Assembly (NCBI RefSeq): GCF_000576305.1
Contig: NZ_BAVZ01000020.1
Span: 1-62,573 of the forward strand
Source: Paenibacillus pini JCM 16418
GTDB lineage: Bacteria; Bacillota; Bacilli; Paenibacillales; Paenibacillaceae
Reading direction: 5' to 3'
DNA length: 62,573 nt
The position numbers were made by a program, and so were the translations under genes. The notes under the pieces are model-generated. The model was not told the DNA's origin. It did not search any database and was given only the letters and a program-made list of their open reading frames with translations. This document shows, piece by piece, positions 35,930-44,681 of the stretch. Position 1 is the stretch's first letter. The number at the start of each line of letters is the position of its first letter.

Positions 35930-37120
35930 ATGGCAAAGGCAAAGTTTGAACGTAACAAAACCCACGTTAATATTGGTACTATCGGTCACGTCGACCATGG
36001 TAAAACAACATTGACTGCAGCAATCACTACTGTATTGTCTAAAACTTATGGTGGTGCTGCTGTAGCATTTGACCAAATCGATAAAGCTCCAGAAGAGCGC
36101 GAGCGCGGTATCACAATTTCTACTGCACACGTTGAATATGAAACACCTAACCGTCACTATGCACACGTTGACTGCCCAGGTCACGCCGACTATGTTAAAA
36201 ACATGATCACTGGTGCTGCACAAATGGACGGAGCAATCTTGGTTGTATCCGCAGCTGATGGCCCTATGCCACAAACTCGCGAACACATCCTATTGTCCCG
36301 CCAAGTAGGTGTTCCTTACATCGTAGTATTCTTGAACAAATGTGATATGGTTGAAGACGAAGAGTTGTTGGAATTGGTTGAAATGGAAGTTCGTGACTTG
36401 CTCACTGAATATGATTTCCCAGGCGACGACACTCCAATCATCCAAGGTTCTGCTCGTGAAGCGTTGCAAAACCCTGATGGCGATTGGGCTAAGAAAATCG
36501 TTGAAATGTTCGAAATCATCGACACTTACGTTCCAGACCCAGTACGTGACACTGACAAGCCTTTCTTGATGCCTGTCGAGGACGTATTCTCTATCACTGG
36601 TCGCGGTACAGTTGCTACAGGTCGTGTAGAGCGTGGTACTGTTAAAGTCGGCGAAGAAATCGAAATCATTGGTATTCATGAAGAATCCAAAAAATCCGTT
36701 GTTACTGGTGTGGAAATGTTCCGCAAATTGCTTGATTCCGCTCAAGCTGGTGACAACATCGGAGCATTGCTTCGTGGTGTAGATCGTACTCAAATCGAGC
36801 GTGGTCAAGTACTTGCTAAGCCAGGTACTGTTAAACCTCACACTGAGTTCTCTGCACAAATCTACGTGTTGACTAAAGAAGAAGGCGGACGTCATAAACC
36901 TTTCTTCACTGGTTACCGTCCACAGTTCTACTTCCGTACAACTGACGTAACTGGTATCATCACATTGCCAGAAGGTACTGAAATGGTAATGCCTGGTGAT
37001 AACATCACTGTTACTGTTGCCCTAATCAACCCGATCGCAATCGAAGAAGGAACTAAGTTCTCTATTCGTGAAGGCGGACGTACAGTTGGTGCCGGTGCGG
37101 TAGCAACAATCTCTAAATAA
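35930..37120 (+). CDS. tuf: Elongation factor Tu
   Basis: Delivers aminoacyl-tRNA to the ribosome; 396 residues. The G domain has GHVDHGKTTLTAAI, DCPGHADY and NKCD; the barrel domains II and III follow. AAGGAGGAA precedes ATG 35930. A 113-base gap separates it from fusA. Its codon use is the most strongly biased in the window, as expected for a very highly expressed gene. It ends at a strong terminator after a tandem repeat. Confidence 0.98.
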   Translation: MAKAKFERNKTHVNIGTIGHVDHGKTTLTAAITTVLSKTYGGAAVAFDQIDKAPEERERGITISTAHVEYETPNRHYAHVDCPGHADYVKNMITGAAQMDGAILVVSAADGPMPQTREHILLSRQVGVPYIVVFLNKCDMVEDEELLELVEMEVRDLLTEYDFPGDDTPIIQGSAREALQNPDGDWAKKIVEMFEIIDTYVPDPVRDTDKPFLMPVEDVFSITGRGTVATGRVERGTVKVGEEIEIIGIHEESKKSVVTGVEMFRKLLDSAQAGDNIGALLRGVDRTQIERGQVLAKPGTVKPHTEFSAQIYVLTKEEGGRHKPFFTGYRPQFYFRTTDVTGIITLPEGTEMVMPGDNITVTVALINPIAIEEGTKFSIREGGRTVGAGAVATISK

Positions 37121-37141
37121 TAAAGGCGTAAGCTTCGATAA

Positions 37142-37181
37142 AGCAACAATGTACTGTAACTAGCAACGATGTACTGTAACT
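37142..37181 (+). repeat. Tandem 20-base direct repeat after tuf
   Basis: Two adjacent 20-base copies (37142-37161 and 37162-37181) of a unit starting AGCAAC and ending TGTAACT differ at one position (A 37148, G 37168). They lie between the tuf stop and its terminator. Confidence 0.8.
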
Positions 37182-37188
37182 ATAAGAG

Positions 37189-37236
37189 ACAAGGTATGCG
37201 ACTTCCTCGTGAAGGCAGCATACCTTGTTTTTTTTA
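37189..37236 (+). terminator. Terminator of the str operon
   Basis: ACAAGGTATGC pairs with GCATACCTTGT around an inner TTC/GAA helix, followed by eight T. Confidence 0.92.
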
Positions 37237-37492
37237 TTGAGTAGCTTTATATATAATAAAAGAAGTGACTATTTTAAGAATAATACTGAATCTTTCAAAT
37301 AAATCGAGAATGATTTCTTTAAAAGCTTGCAAAGTGTCTATTCTTTATATATAATAATAAATGTTGTTCTGAGACGTTGCGATGATGTGAGAGGTTACTG
37401 ACACACCCGGCCCCTTTGCATGGAGCGATGTGTTAGAAAATTTTCACGGAGTATGTCCGATACCAAATTGGGCGATAGAAGGAGGGACTAAA
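37237..37492 (+). other. S10 operon upstream region
   Basis: About 250 AT-rich bases without a gene. It holds the rpsJ promoter and a leader with an 8-bp hairpin, CTGACACA (37398-37405) with TGTGTTAG (37429-37436). The GC-rich loop is the only GC-rich stretch here. Autogenous control is possible but unproven. Confidence 0.45.
37327..37355 (+). promoter_or_regulatory. Promoter of the S10-spc-alpha operon
   Basis: TTGCAA (37327-37332), a 17-base spacer and a perfect TATAAT (37350-37355). Confidence 0.7.
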
Positions 37493-37801
37493 ATGGCAAA
37501 GCAAAAGATTCGTATTCGTTTGAAAGCTTATGATCACAGAATTCTTGATCAATCCGCTGAGAAAATTGTTGAAACTGCAAAACGTTCGGGTGCTGGTGTA
37601 TCTGGACCGATTCCACTTCCAACTGAAAAACAAATTATTACTATTCTCCGTGCGGTACACAAGTATAAGGATTCTCGGGAACAATTCGAAATGCGCACAC
37701 ATAAGCGTTTGATCGACATTGTAAACCCAACTCCACAAACTGTGGATGCTCTTATGCGCTTGGACCTGCCGTCCGGTGTAGATATCGAAATTAAATTGTA
37801 A
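37493..37801 (+). CDS. rpsJ: Ribosomal protein S10
   Basis: 30S head protein of 102 residues that also pairs with NusB in antitermination. The LKAYDHRILDQ and RTHKRLIDI segments are typical. AAGGAGGG precedes ATG 37493; an upstream in-frame start at 37430 lies in the leader hairpin. First gene of the S10 operon. Confidence 0.97.
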   Translation: MAKQKIRIRLKAYDHRILDQSAEKIVETAKRSGAGVSGPIPLPTEKQIITILRAVHKYKDSREQFEMRTHKRLIDIVNPTPQTVDALMRLDLPSGVDIEIKL

Positions 37802-37841
37802 TTTTCCGTAATGGAATTAAGAAGGGAAATGAGGTGTCAAC

Positions 37842-38465
37842 ATGAAAGGTATCTTAGGAAAAAAACTCGGAATGACTCAAGTGTTTACCCCAGAGGGTAA
37901 CGTAATTCCTGTAACGGTAATCGAAGCAGGTCCTTGTGTGATTCTGCAAAAGAAAGATATTGAAAACGATGGCTACGAAGCGATCCAACTAGGCTTTTCT
38001 GATAAAAAAGAAAAGAACGCTACTAAGCCGGAAGCAGGACATGCTAAGAAAGCAAACACTGCACCTAAGCGCTACGTTCGCGAAATTCGTGGTATTGATC
38101 TCTCTTCGTATGAAGTTGGCCAGGAATTGAAGGCTGATGTCTTCGCAGAAGGCGAATTCGTTGACGTAACAGGTACTTCCAAAGGTAAAGGTTTCCAAGG
38201 TGTAATTAAACGTTGGGGTCAAAGCCGCGGACCAATGTCTCACGGATCGCGTTATCACCGTAGACCAGGTTCAATGGGTTCTATCCAAGCAAACCGTGTT
38301 CCTAAAGGAAAACGTCTGCCAGGACATATGGGCCATACTACAATTACAGTACAAAAACTTGAAATAATCCGAGTTGATGTAGAACGTAACGTTATTCTTG
38401 TTAAAGGCGCTGTACCAGGCCAAAAGAATGGTTATGTAAAAGTTCATCAAACGGTGAAAAAATAA
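37842..38465 (+). CDS. rplC: Ribosomal protein L3
   Basis: Assembly-initiating 50S protein with a loop reaching the peptidyl-transferase centre, 207 residues. It opens GILGKKLGMTQVF; the central loop RGPMSHGSRYHRRPGSMG, whose glutamine/arginine area contacts 23S rRNA, is present. GAGGTG precedes the ATG. Confidence 0.97.
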   Translation: MKGILGKKLGMTQVFTPEGNVIPVTVIEAGPCVILQKKDIENDGYEAIQLGFSDKKEKNATKPEAGHAKKANTAPKRYVREIRGIDLSSYEVGQELKADVFAEGEFVDVTGTSKGKGFQGVIKRWGQSRGPMSHGSRYHRRPGSMGSIQANRVPKGKRLPGHMGHTTITVQKLEIIRVDVERNVILVKGAVPGQKNGYVKVHQTVKK

Positions 38466-38491
38466 TTACCTGAAGAAAGGAGGAACAAACA

Positions 38492-39115
38492 ATGCCTAAA
38501 GTAACACTTTTTAATGTTGGCGGTGGCGAAGTGGGAGAACTGGAACTGAATGATGCAGTTTTCGGTATCGAACCTAACGTACACGTGCTAAATCAAGCTG
38601 TACTCTTGCAAAGAGCGTCTTTGCGTCGTGGTACACATAAAGTGAAAGGTCGTTCTGAAGTGCGTGGCGGCGGACGTAAACCTTGGAAACAAAAAGGAAC
38701 CGGACGTGCTCGTCAAGGATCGATTCGTTCACCACAATGGAAAGGCGGCGGCGTCGTTTTCGGCCCAACACCGCGCAGCTACACGTTCAAACTTCCTAAA
38801 AAAGTTCGTCGTCTAGCTATTAAATCCGCATTGTCTTCTAAAGTGATCGACAATAACCTGATTGTGCTTGATGCTTTGGCGCTGACTTCAGCTAAAACCA
38901 AAGATTTCGTAGCAATCTTAAACAACCTTAAAGTAGATCGTAAAGCTCTGATTGTAGCTCCTAGTTATGATGATAATGTAGCTCTTTCCGCACGTAACAT
39001 TCCTGGAGTGAAATTCGTAGCGGCAGACGGCATTAATGTTCTTGACGTACTATTGTACGACAAGCTGATCATTACGAAAGAAGCAGTTCAGAAGGTAGAG
39101 GAGGTGCTCGCGTAA
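38492..39115 (+). CDS. rplD: Ribosomal protein L4
   Basis: 50S protein lining the exit tunnel, 207 residues. The tunnel loop (KPWKQKGTGRARQGS, about 60-80) looks wild-type, without known macrolide-resistance insertions or substitutions that I can see. AAAGGAGGA precedes the start. The stop overlaps the rplW start by one base. Confidence 0.97.
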   Translation: MPKVTLFNVGGGEVGELELNDAVFGIEPNVHVLNQAVLLQRASLRRGTHKVKGRSEVRGGGRKPWKQKGTGRARQGSIRSPQWKGGGVVFGPTPRSYTFKLPKKVRRLAIKSALSSKVIDNNLIVLDALALTSAKTKDFVAILNNLKVDRKALIVAPSYDDNVALSARNIPGVKFVAADGINVLDVLLYDKLIITKEAVQKVEEVLA

Positions 39116-39408
39116 TGAAAGATCCTCGTGATATTATTAAACGCCCGGTTATTACTGAACGTACTGCTGACTACATGAGCGATATGAAATATGCTTTTGA
39201 AGTAGATATTCGTTCGAATAAGACGGAAATCAAACATGCTATTGAATCAATCTTCAAAGTTAAAGTAACAAACGTTAACACAATGCGTGTTCCTGCTAAA
39301 CCTAAGCGTTATGGTAAATACAACGGTTACACAACCGAGTGGAAAAAAGCCATTGTAACGCTGAGCAAAGACAGTAAAGCGCTAGAGTTTTTTGAATCTG
39401 TAGAGTAA
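39115..39408 (+). CDS. rplW: Ribosomal protein L23
   Basis: 50S protein at the tunnel exit that docks SRP and trigger factor, 97 residues. It opens with DIIKRPVITERT and has the flexible VPAKPKRYGKYNGY loop. It starts within the rplD stop (TAATG), so translation is coupled. Confidence 0.97.
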   Translation: MKDPRDIIKRPVITERTADYMSDMKYAFEVDIRSNKTEIKHAIESIFKVKVTNVNTMRVPAKPKRYGKYNGYTTEWKKAIVTLSKDSKALEFFESVE

Positions 39409-39420
39409 GGAGGAATATCT

Positions 39421-40251
39421 GTGCCTATTAAAAAGTATAAACCGACCACCCCGTCTAGACGTGGTATGTCAGTATCTACATTTGAAGAAATCACCACAGA
39501 CCAACCAGAGAAATCGTTGCTTGCTCCACTTAGCAAAACTGCTGGTCGTAACAACCAAGGTAAAATTACAGTTCGTCACCACGGCGGCGGACACAAACGT
39601 AAATACCGTATTATCGATTTCAAACGCACTAAAGACGGCATACCAGGTAGCGTTGCTACAATCGAGTATGACCCGAACCGTACGTCTAACATTGCTTTGA
39701 TCCACTATGCAGATGGAGAGAAACGCTACATTATCGCTCCTAAAGGTCTGAAAGTTGGAGATCGCATTGAGTCCGGACCAAGTGCCGACATCAAAATCGG
39801 TAACTCGCTTCCAATGGAAAACATTCCAGTAGGTACTGTTATCCACAACATCGAACTTCAACCAGGTAAAGGCGGACAATTGGTTCGTGCAGCTGGTACT
39901 GAAGCTCAACTTCTTGGTAAAGAAGAGAAATACGTATCCGTACGTTTGTCTTCTGGAGAAGTACGTAAACTTCTTAAAGTATGTCGCGCTACAATCGGTT
40001 CTGTTGGTAACGAAGACCACGAACTTATTAAGATTGGTAAAGCAGGACGTAACCGCTGGAAGGGACAACGTCCAGAAGTACGCGGAGTAGTAATGAACCC
40101 TAACGATCACCCACACGGTGGTGGTGAAGGACGCGCTCCAATCGGACGTAAATCGCCAATGTCTCCATGGGGTAAACCAACTCTTGGTTACAAAACGCGT
40201 AAAAAAGGAAAAGCTTCTGACAAATATATCGTTCGCCGCCGCACAAAATAA
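39421..40251 (+). CDS. rplB: Ribosomal protein L2
   Basis: Core 50S protein next to the peptidyl-transferase centre, 276 residues. The conserved C-terminal VMNPNDHPHGGGEGR segment carries the key histidine. GTG start after AAGGAGGAA, 12 bases behind rplW. Confidence 0.98.
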   Translation: MPIKKYKPTTPSRRGMSVSTFEEITTDQPEKSLLAPLSKTAGRNNQGKITVRHHGGGHKRKYRIIDFKRTKDGIPGSVATIEYDPNRTSNIALIHYADGEKRYIIAPKGLKVGDRIESGPSADIKIGNSLPMENIPVGTVIHNIELQPGKGGQLVRAAGTEAQLLGKEEKYVSVRLSSGEVRKLLKVCRATIGSVGNEDHELIKIGKAGRNRWKGQRPEVRGVVMNPNDHPHGGGEGRAPIGRKSPMSPWGKPTLGYKTRKKGKASDKYIVRRRTK

Positions 40252-40319
40252 TGCACGCTGTGCATAACTTTGTGAAGTGCCGAAAGTAACGAGAGATTGG
40301 ACGAAGGGAGGATATATAT

Positions 40320-40598
40320 ATGAGTCGCAGTTTGAAAAAAGGACCCTTCATTGATGGGTACCTGCTAAAGAAAGTGGAAGACATGAACGAAGCGAGCAAA
40401 AAGGCTGTTATCAAAACTTGGTCCCGTCGTTCAACGATTTTCCCACAATTTATCGGTCACACGTTCGGTGTATATGATGGACGCAAACACGTTCCTGTAT
40501 ATGTAACGGAAGACATGGTAGGTCACAAATTGGGCGAATTCGCTCCAACACGTACTTACAAAGGTCATACGGACGACGACAAGAAGACAAGAAGATAA
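40320..40598 (+). CDS. rpsS: Ribosomal protein S19
   Basis: 30S head protein forming a complex with S13, 92 residues. RSLKKGPFID and the C-terminal APTRTYKGH segment are typical. AGGGAGG precedes the ATG, 68 bases after rplB. Confidence 0.97.
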   Translation: MSRSLKKGPFIDGYLLKKVEDMNEASKKAVIKTWSRRSTIFPQFIGHTFGVYDGRKHVPVYVTEDMVGHKLGEFAPTRTYKGHTDDDKKTRR

Positions 40599-40631
40599 TT
40601 TGAATCTCTTTGTTTGAAAGGAGGTAAAACA

Positions 40632-40964
40632 ATGGAAGCAAAAGCACATGCAAAATCCATTCGGATTGCTCCTCGTAAAGTCAAACTGGTTGTTGACTTG
40701 ATCCGCGGTAAGCAAGTTGGTGAGGCTATTGCCATTCTTCGCCACACTCCGAAATCGGCTTCCCTAGTAGTAGAGAAGCTTCTAAATTCAGCGATTGCTA
40801 ATGCTGAACATAACTACTCTTTGGATATTAATAAATTAGTTGTTTCTGAGGTTTTCGTTAACCAAGGACCAACAATGAAACGATTCCGTCCACGTGCTAT
40901 GGGACGTGCGAGCCGAATCAATAAACGTACTAGCCACATTTCTTTGGTGGTATCTGAAAAATAA
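40632..40964 (+). CDS. rplV: Ribosomal protein L22
   Basis: 50S protein with a long beta hairpin in the exit tunnel, 110 residues. The hairpin (GPTMKRFRPRAMGRAS) looks wild-type. ATG 40632 follows AAAGGAGG; the in-frame start at 40614 overlaps that site. Confidence 0.97.
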   Translation: MEAKAHAKSIRIAPRKVKLVVDLIRGKQVGEAIAILRHTPKSASLVVEKLLNSAIANAEHNYSLDINKLVVSEVFVNQGPTMKRFRPRAMGRASRINKRTSHISLVVSEK

Positions 40965-40977
40965 GGAGGGATAACGT

Positions 40978-41643
40978 GTGGGCCAAAAAGTAAATCCAGT
41001 CGGACTCCGGATCGGTATTATTCGTGATTGGGAATCAAAATGGTATGCAGGCAAAGATTTTGGTACTCTTCTAATGGAAGACGTCAAAATTCGTGAGTAT
41101 CTTAAGAATAAACTTAAAGACTCTGCTGTTTCTCACATCGAGATTGAGAGAGCAGCAAACCGTGTGAATGTTACGATCCACACTGCGAAACCAGGTATGG
41201 TTATTGGTAAAGGCGGATCTGAAGTAGAAGTACTACGGAGCCAAGTTACTAAAATTGCAGGCGGTAAGAAAGTTCACATCAATATCTCCGAAATTAAACA
41301 TGCGGATCTGGATGCAATCTTGGTTGCTGAAAGTATCGCTCAACAATTGGAACGTCGTGTATCTTTCCGTCGCGCTTTGAAACAAGCGATTCAAAGAACA
41401 ATGCGCTCTGGTGCAAAAGGAATTAAAACTCAAGTCGGCGGACGTCTTGGCGGTGCTGAGATCGCTCGTTCGGAAGGATACAGTGAAGGAACAGTTCCTC
41501 TTCATACGCTTCGTGCTGATATTGACTATGGTACAGCAGAAGCGCATACTACTTATGGCCGTATCGGCGTAAAAGTATGGATCTATCGTGGTGAGGTACT
41601 TCCTCCGGCTAAGAAACAAGCTGCTCAGGAAGGAGGCAACTAA
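40978..41643 (+). CDS. rpsC: Ribosomal protein S3
   Basis: 30S protein at the mRNA entry channel with helicase activity, 221 residues. The KH domain shows PGMVIGKGGSEV near residue 77. GTG start after AAGGAGGG. Confidence 0.97.
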   Translation: MGQKVNPVGLRIGIIRDWESKWYAGKDFGTLLMEDVKIREYLKNKLKDSAVSHIEIERAANRVNVTIHTAKPGMVIGKGGSEVEVLRSQVTKIAGGKKVHINISEIKHADLDAILVAESIAQQLERRVSFRRALKQAIQRTMRSGAKGIKTQVGGRLGGAEIARSEGYSEGTVPLHTLRADIDYGTAEAHTTYGRIGVKVWIYRGEVLPPAKKQAAQEGGN

Positions 41644-41644
41644 C

Positions 41645-42079
41645 ATGTTGGTACCAAAACGTGTAAAACACCGTAAGCAACAACGCGGACACATGAAAGG
41701 TATGGCAAAAGGCGGAACTGAAGTAAGCTTCGGCGAATTCGGTTTACAAGCTCTAGAGCCAACTTGGATCACTAACCGTCAGATCGAAGCTGCTCGTATT
41801 GCTATGACGCGCTACATCAAACGTGGTGGTAAAGTGTGGATTAAAATTTTCCCTGATAAACCGATTACTCAAAAGCCTCTCGAAGTGCGGATGGGTAGTG
41901 GTAAAGGTAATGTTGAAAAATGGGTTGCCGTGGTTAAACCAGGCAAGATCATGTTCGAACTTGGAGGCGTGTCAGAGGAAATCGCTCGTGAAGCGATGCG
42001 TCTCGCCGCTCACAAGCTGCCGATCAAAACGAAGTTTGTGAAACGTGAAGAATTGGGTGGTGAAGCAAATGAAAGCTAA
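41645..42079 (+). CDS. rplP: Ribosomal protein L16
   Basis: 50S protein near the A-site tRNA, 144 residues. MLVPKRVKHRKQQRG opens the protein and GGKVWIKIFPDKP is typical. It begins one base after the rpsC stop, so the ribosome site lies within rpsC (GGAGGC). The 3' end overlaps rpmC by 11 bases. Confidence 0.97.
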   Translation: MLVPKRVKHRKQQRGHMKGMAKGGTEVSFGEFGLQALEPTWITNRQIEAARIAMTRYIKRGGKVWIKIFPDKPITQKPLEVRMGSGKGNVEKWVAVVKPGKIMFELGGVSEEIAREAMRLAAHKLPIKTKFVKREELGGEANES

Positions 42080-42266
42080 TGATCTGCGTAACTTAACCAC
42101 TGCAGAAATCGAGCAAAAGATTGCGGGATTTAAAGAAGAACTCTTTAACCTCCGTTTTCAATTGGCTACCGGACAGCTTGATAACCCCACTCGGATCCGT
42201 GATGTTCGTAAAGAAATAGCTCGTGCTAAAACCGTTGTTCGTGAAAGAGAACTTGGGATTAGTTAA
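42069..42266 (+). CDS. rpmC: Ribosomal protein L29
   Basis: Two-helix 50S protein near the tunnel exit, 65 residues. KANDLRNLTTAEIEQK and the ARAKTVVRER helix are typical. ATG 42069 lies inside the end of rplP, implying coupled translation. Confidence 0.96.
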   Translation: MKANDLRNLTTAEIEQKIAGFKEELFNLRFQLATGQLDNPTRIRDVRKEIARAKTVVRERELGIS

Positions 42267-42309
42267 TTGATACATTCGCAACCGTCTGTATTCAGGAAGG
42301 AGGCTAACT

Positions 42310-42576
42310 ATGAGTGAAGAACGTAATGCTCGTAAAGTGCAAGTTGGTAAAGTAGTCAGTGACAAAATGGATAAAACCATTGTTGTAGCTGTTGAAACTT
42401 ACAAAAAGCATAATCTTTATCATAAACGCATTAAATCGACTAAGAAATTTAAAGCGCATGATGAGAACAATACAGCAAAAATCGGAGATACTGTTAAAAT
42501 CATGGAAACTCGCCCACTATCCAAAGATAAATGTTGGAGACTGGTAGAGATCGTTGAAACGGCAGTAATCGTCTAA
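42310..42576 (+). CDS. rpsQ: Ribosomal protein S17
   Basis: 30S assembly protein, 88 residues, OB fold. QVGKVVSDKMDKTIVV and the RPLSKDKCWRLVEI segment are typical. AAGGAGGC precedes the start. Confidence 0.97.
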   Translation: MSEERNARKVQVGKVVSDKMDKTIVVAVETYKKHNLYHKRIKSTKKFKAHDENNTAKIGDTVKIMETRPLSKDKCWRLVEIVETAVIV

Positions 42577-42612
42577 AGATAGAGATAGTTTTTCCGAAAG
42601 GAGGAAATTACA

Positions 42613-42980
42613 ATGATTCAACCATTTACACGTCTGCATGTAGCTGACAATTCCGGTGCGAAAGAACTTATGTGTATCCGCGTTTTGGGTGGTACAGGAC
42701 GTCGCACTGCTGCAATCGGTGATTTAATCGTTTGTTCCGTTAAACAAGCAACACCAGGCGGCGTTGTCAAAAAAGGTGATGTTGTTAAAGCAGTTGTCGT
42801 TCGTACGAAGCGTTCTGTTCGTCGTAAAGACGGATCTTACATCGCATTTGACGAAAACGCAGCGGTTGTTGTCAAGGATGACAAAGGACCACGCGGAACA
42901 CGTATTTTCGGACTGTGGCTCGCGAACTTCGCGATAAAGATTTCATGAAAATCGTTTCCTTGGCTCCGGAAGTTATCTAA
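42613..42980 (+). pseudogene. rplN: Ribosomal protein L14 gene with an apparent one-base deletion
   Basis: 50S protein at the subunit interface. As read it stops at 42948 with an abnormal tail after RGTRIFG. Adding one C at 42913 restores PVARELRDKDFMKIVSLAPEV and a 122-residue protein ending at 42980, the exact family length. L14 is essential, so this is almost certainly a sequencing error. The N-terminal TRLHVADNSGAKE signature is intact, and AAAGGAGG precedes the start. Confidence 0.93.
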
Positions 42981-43059
42981 TATATACAAACTTCGGTTAT
43001 CCGAATGAAAAATAGTTTCAAGTTACGCTTGCATCAGCAAGCCGCAGGAGGTGTAACAA

Positions 43060-43413
43060 ATGCCAAAAGTGAAAAAAGTTCTGGAATCTCACAGCCACAA
43101 GCTTCACGTGAAAAAAGACGATAATGTTCTCGTAATCAGCGGTAAAGACAAAGGCAAAAAAGGTCGCGTCATTGCAGCTTATCCACGTGAAAACCGTGTA
43201 CTGGTTGAAGGTGTAAACATGGTGAAGAAGCACCAGAAGCCAAACCAGTCCAACCCTCAAGGCGGAATTCTTGAACAAGAAGCACCGATCCATGTATCTA
43301 ACGTGATGCATCTTGATCCTAAGAGCGGTAAAGTAACCCGTGTAGGTTACAAAGTGCTCGATAACGGTAAGAAGGTTCGTGTAGCGAAAAGATCCGGAGA
43401 AATCATCGACTAA
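43060..43413 (+). CDS. rplX: Ribosomal protein L24
   Basis: Assembly-initiator protein of the 50S subunit, 117 residues. The KOW motif (DNVLVISGKDKGKKGRV) is near residue 20. GCAGGAGGTG precedes the ATG. A small helix (TTGCATCAGCAAG) lies in the 79-base gap after rplN. Confidence 0.96.
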   Translation: MPKVKKVLESHSHKLHVKKDDNVLVISGKDKGKKGRVIAAYPRENRVLVEGVNMVKKHQKPNQSNPQGGILEQEAPIHVSNVMHLDPKSGKVTRVGYKVLDNGKKVRVAKRSGEIID

Positions 43414-43444
43414 TCGAACAGTAAAGAAAGGAGGTCCATGATTC

Positions 43445-43987
43445 ATGTCTACAAGAATGAAAGATCGTTTTCTGAATGAAATTACTCCTGCTTTGATGCA
43501 GAAGTTTAGCTATTCTACGGTTATGCAAGTGCCGAAAATCGAAAAAGTTGTTATCAACATGGGTGTTGGTGAAGCTGTTTCGAACTCTAAAGTGCTTGAT
43601 GCCGCAGTAAGTGATATGCAGTTGATTTCTGGTCAAAAACCAGTCATTACTCGCGCTAAGAAATCCATCGCTGGATTTAAACTTCGTGAAAATATGCCGA
43701 TCGGTGTTAAGGTAACGTTGCGTGGAGAGCGCATGTATTACTTCTTGGACAAATTGTTCAACGTTACACTTCCACGTGTTCGTGACTTCCATGGTGTTTC
43801 CACGAAAGCATTTGACGGACGTGGTAACTACACACTTGGCCTCAAGGAACAATTGATCTTCCCTGAGATTGAGTATGATAAAGTGGATAAAGTTCGTGGT
43901 ATGGATATCGTTATCGTAACGACAGCTAAAACTGACGAAGAGTCCCGCGAGCTGCTCACTCAATTGGGAATGCCTTTTGCGAAATAA
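43445..43987 (+). CDS. rplE: Ribosomal protein L5
   Basis: 50S protein binding 5S rRNA and touching the P-site tRNA, 180 residues. The family signature (KIEKVVINMGVGEA) lies near residue 30 and GQKPVITRAKKSIAGF follows. AAAGGAGG precedes the start. Confidence 0.97.
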   Translation: MSTRMKDRFLNEITPALMQKFSYSTVMQVPKIEKVVINMGVGEAVSNSKVLDAAVSDMQLISGQKPVITRAKKSIAGFKLRENMPIGVKVTLRGERMYYFLDKLFNVTLPRVRDFHGVSTKAFDGRGNYTLGLKEQLIFPEIEYDKVDKVRGMDIVIVTTAKTDEESRELLTQLGMPFAK

Positions 43988-44033
43988 TTCGCAAATCCAT
44001 TCCTCCGAAAATTTTTAGGAGGTGTCAGGTTAA

Positions 44034-44219
44034 GTGGCAAAAACTTCGATGAAAGTTAAACAACAACGTACGCCTAAGTACAAAGTACGTGCATATACAC
44101 GTTGCGAACGTTGTGGTCGTCCACATTCAGTACTGCAAAAGTTCAAAGTTTGCAGAATTTGTTTCCGTGAATTAGCTTATAAGGGCCAGATTCCTGGCGT
44201 GAAAAAAGCAAGCTGGTAA
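44034..44219 (+). CDS. rpsZ: Ribosomal protein S14, zinc-binding type
   Basis: Short 61-residue form of S14 with two CxxC pairs (CERCGRP and CRICFRE) for zinc. GTG start after AGGAGGTG. Bacillales may carry a zinc-free copy elsewhere for zinc starvation. Confidence 0.96.
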   Translation: MAKTSMKVKQQRTPKYKVRAYTRCERCGRPHSVLQKFKVCRICFRELAYKGQIPGVKKASW

Positions 44220-44252
44220 GAAGTCCATAAACGGGAAGGAGGTTTACACACA

Positions 44253-44651
44253 ATGACTATGTCTGATCCAATTGCAGATATGCTTACACGTATTCGTAAC
44301 GCTAACACTGTGCGTCACGAAACTGTAGAAATGCCCGCATCTACGATGAAAAAACAAATCGCTGACATTTTGAAGCGTGAAGGTTTCATCCGTGATGCTG
44401 AATATATCGATGATAGTAAACAAGGGATTATCCGTGTTTTCCTGAAATACGGCGCGAACAATGAGCGCGTTATCACCGGTTTGAAAAGAATTAGTAAGCC
44501 AGGCCTTCGCGTTTACACGAAGAGTAACGAAATTCCTCGTGTTCTCGGCGGTCTAGGTATCGCGATTATCTCCACTTCTAAGGGGATTATGACCGACAAA
44601 GAAGCTCGTCAATCCAAATCCGGCGGAGAAGTTGTCTGCTACGTTTGGTAA
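44253..44651 (+). CDS. rpsH: Ribosomal protein S8
   Basis: Early-assembly 30S protein, 132 residues, that represses the spc operon in E. coli. DPIADMLTRIRNA and the C-terminal GGEVVCYVW end are typical. AAGGAGGTT precedes the start; ATG 44259 is a possible alternative. Confidence 0.97.
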   Translation: MTMSDPIADMLTRIRNANTVRHETVEMPASTMKKQIADILKREGFIRDAEYIDDSKQGIIRVFLKYGANNERVITGLKRISKPGLRVYTKSNEIPRVLGGLGIAIISTSKGIMTDKEARQSKSGGEVVCYVW

Positions 44652-44681
44652 TACACGTCACAAAACAAGGAGGTGCAACAC

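Noticed and set aside
36290..36895. 201-residue minus-strand frame over tuf
   Set aside because: Antisense shadow caused by codon bias of tuf; the same pattern recurs over fusA (33702-34310), rplA (21830-22459) and rpsC/rplP (41233-41772).
39469..40116. 215-residue minus-strand frame over rplB
   Set aside because: Antisense shadow of a highly biased ribosomal gene; Phe/Val/Thr-rich translation and no ribosome site.
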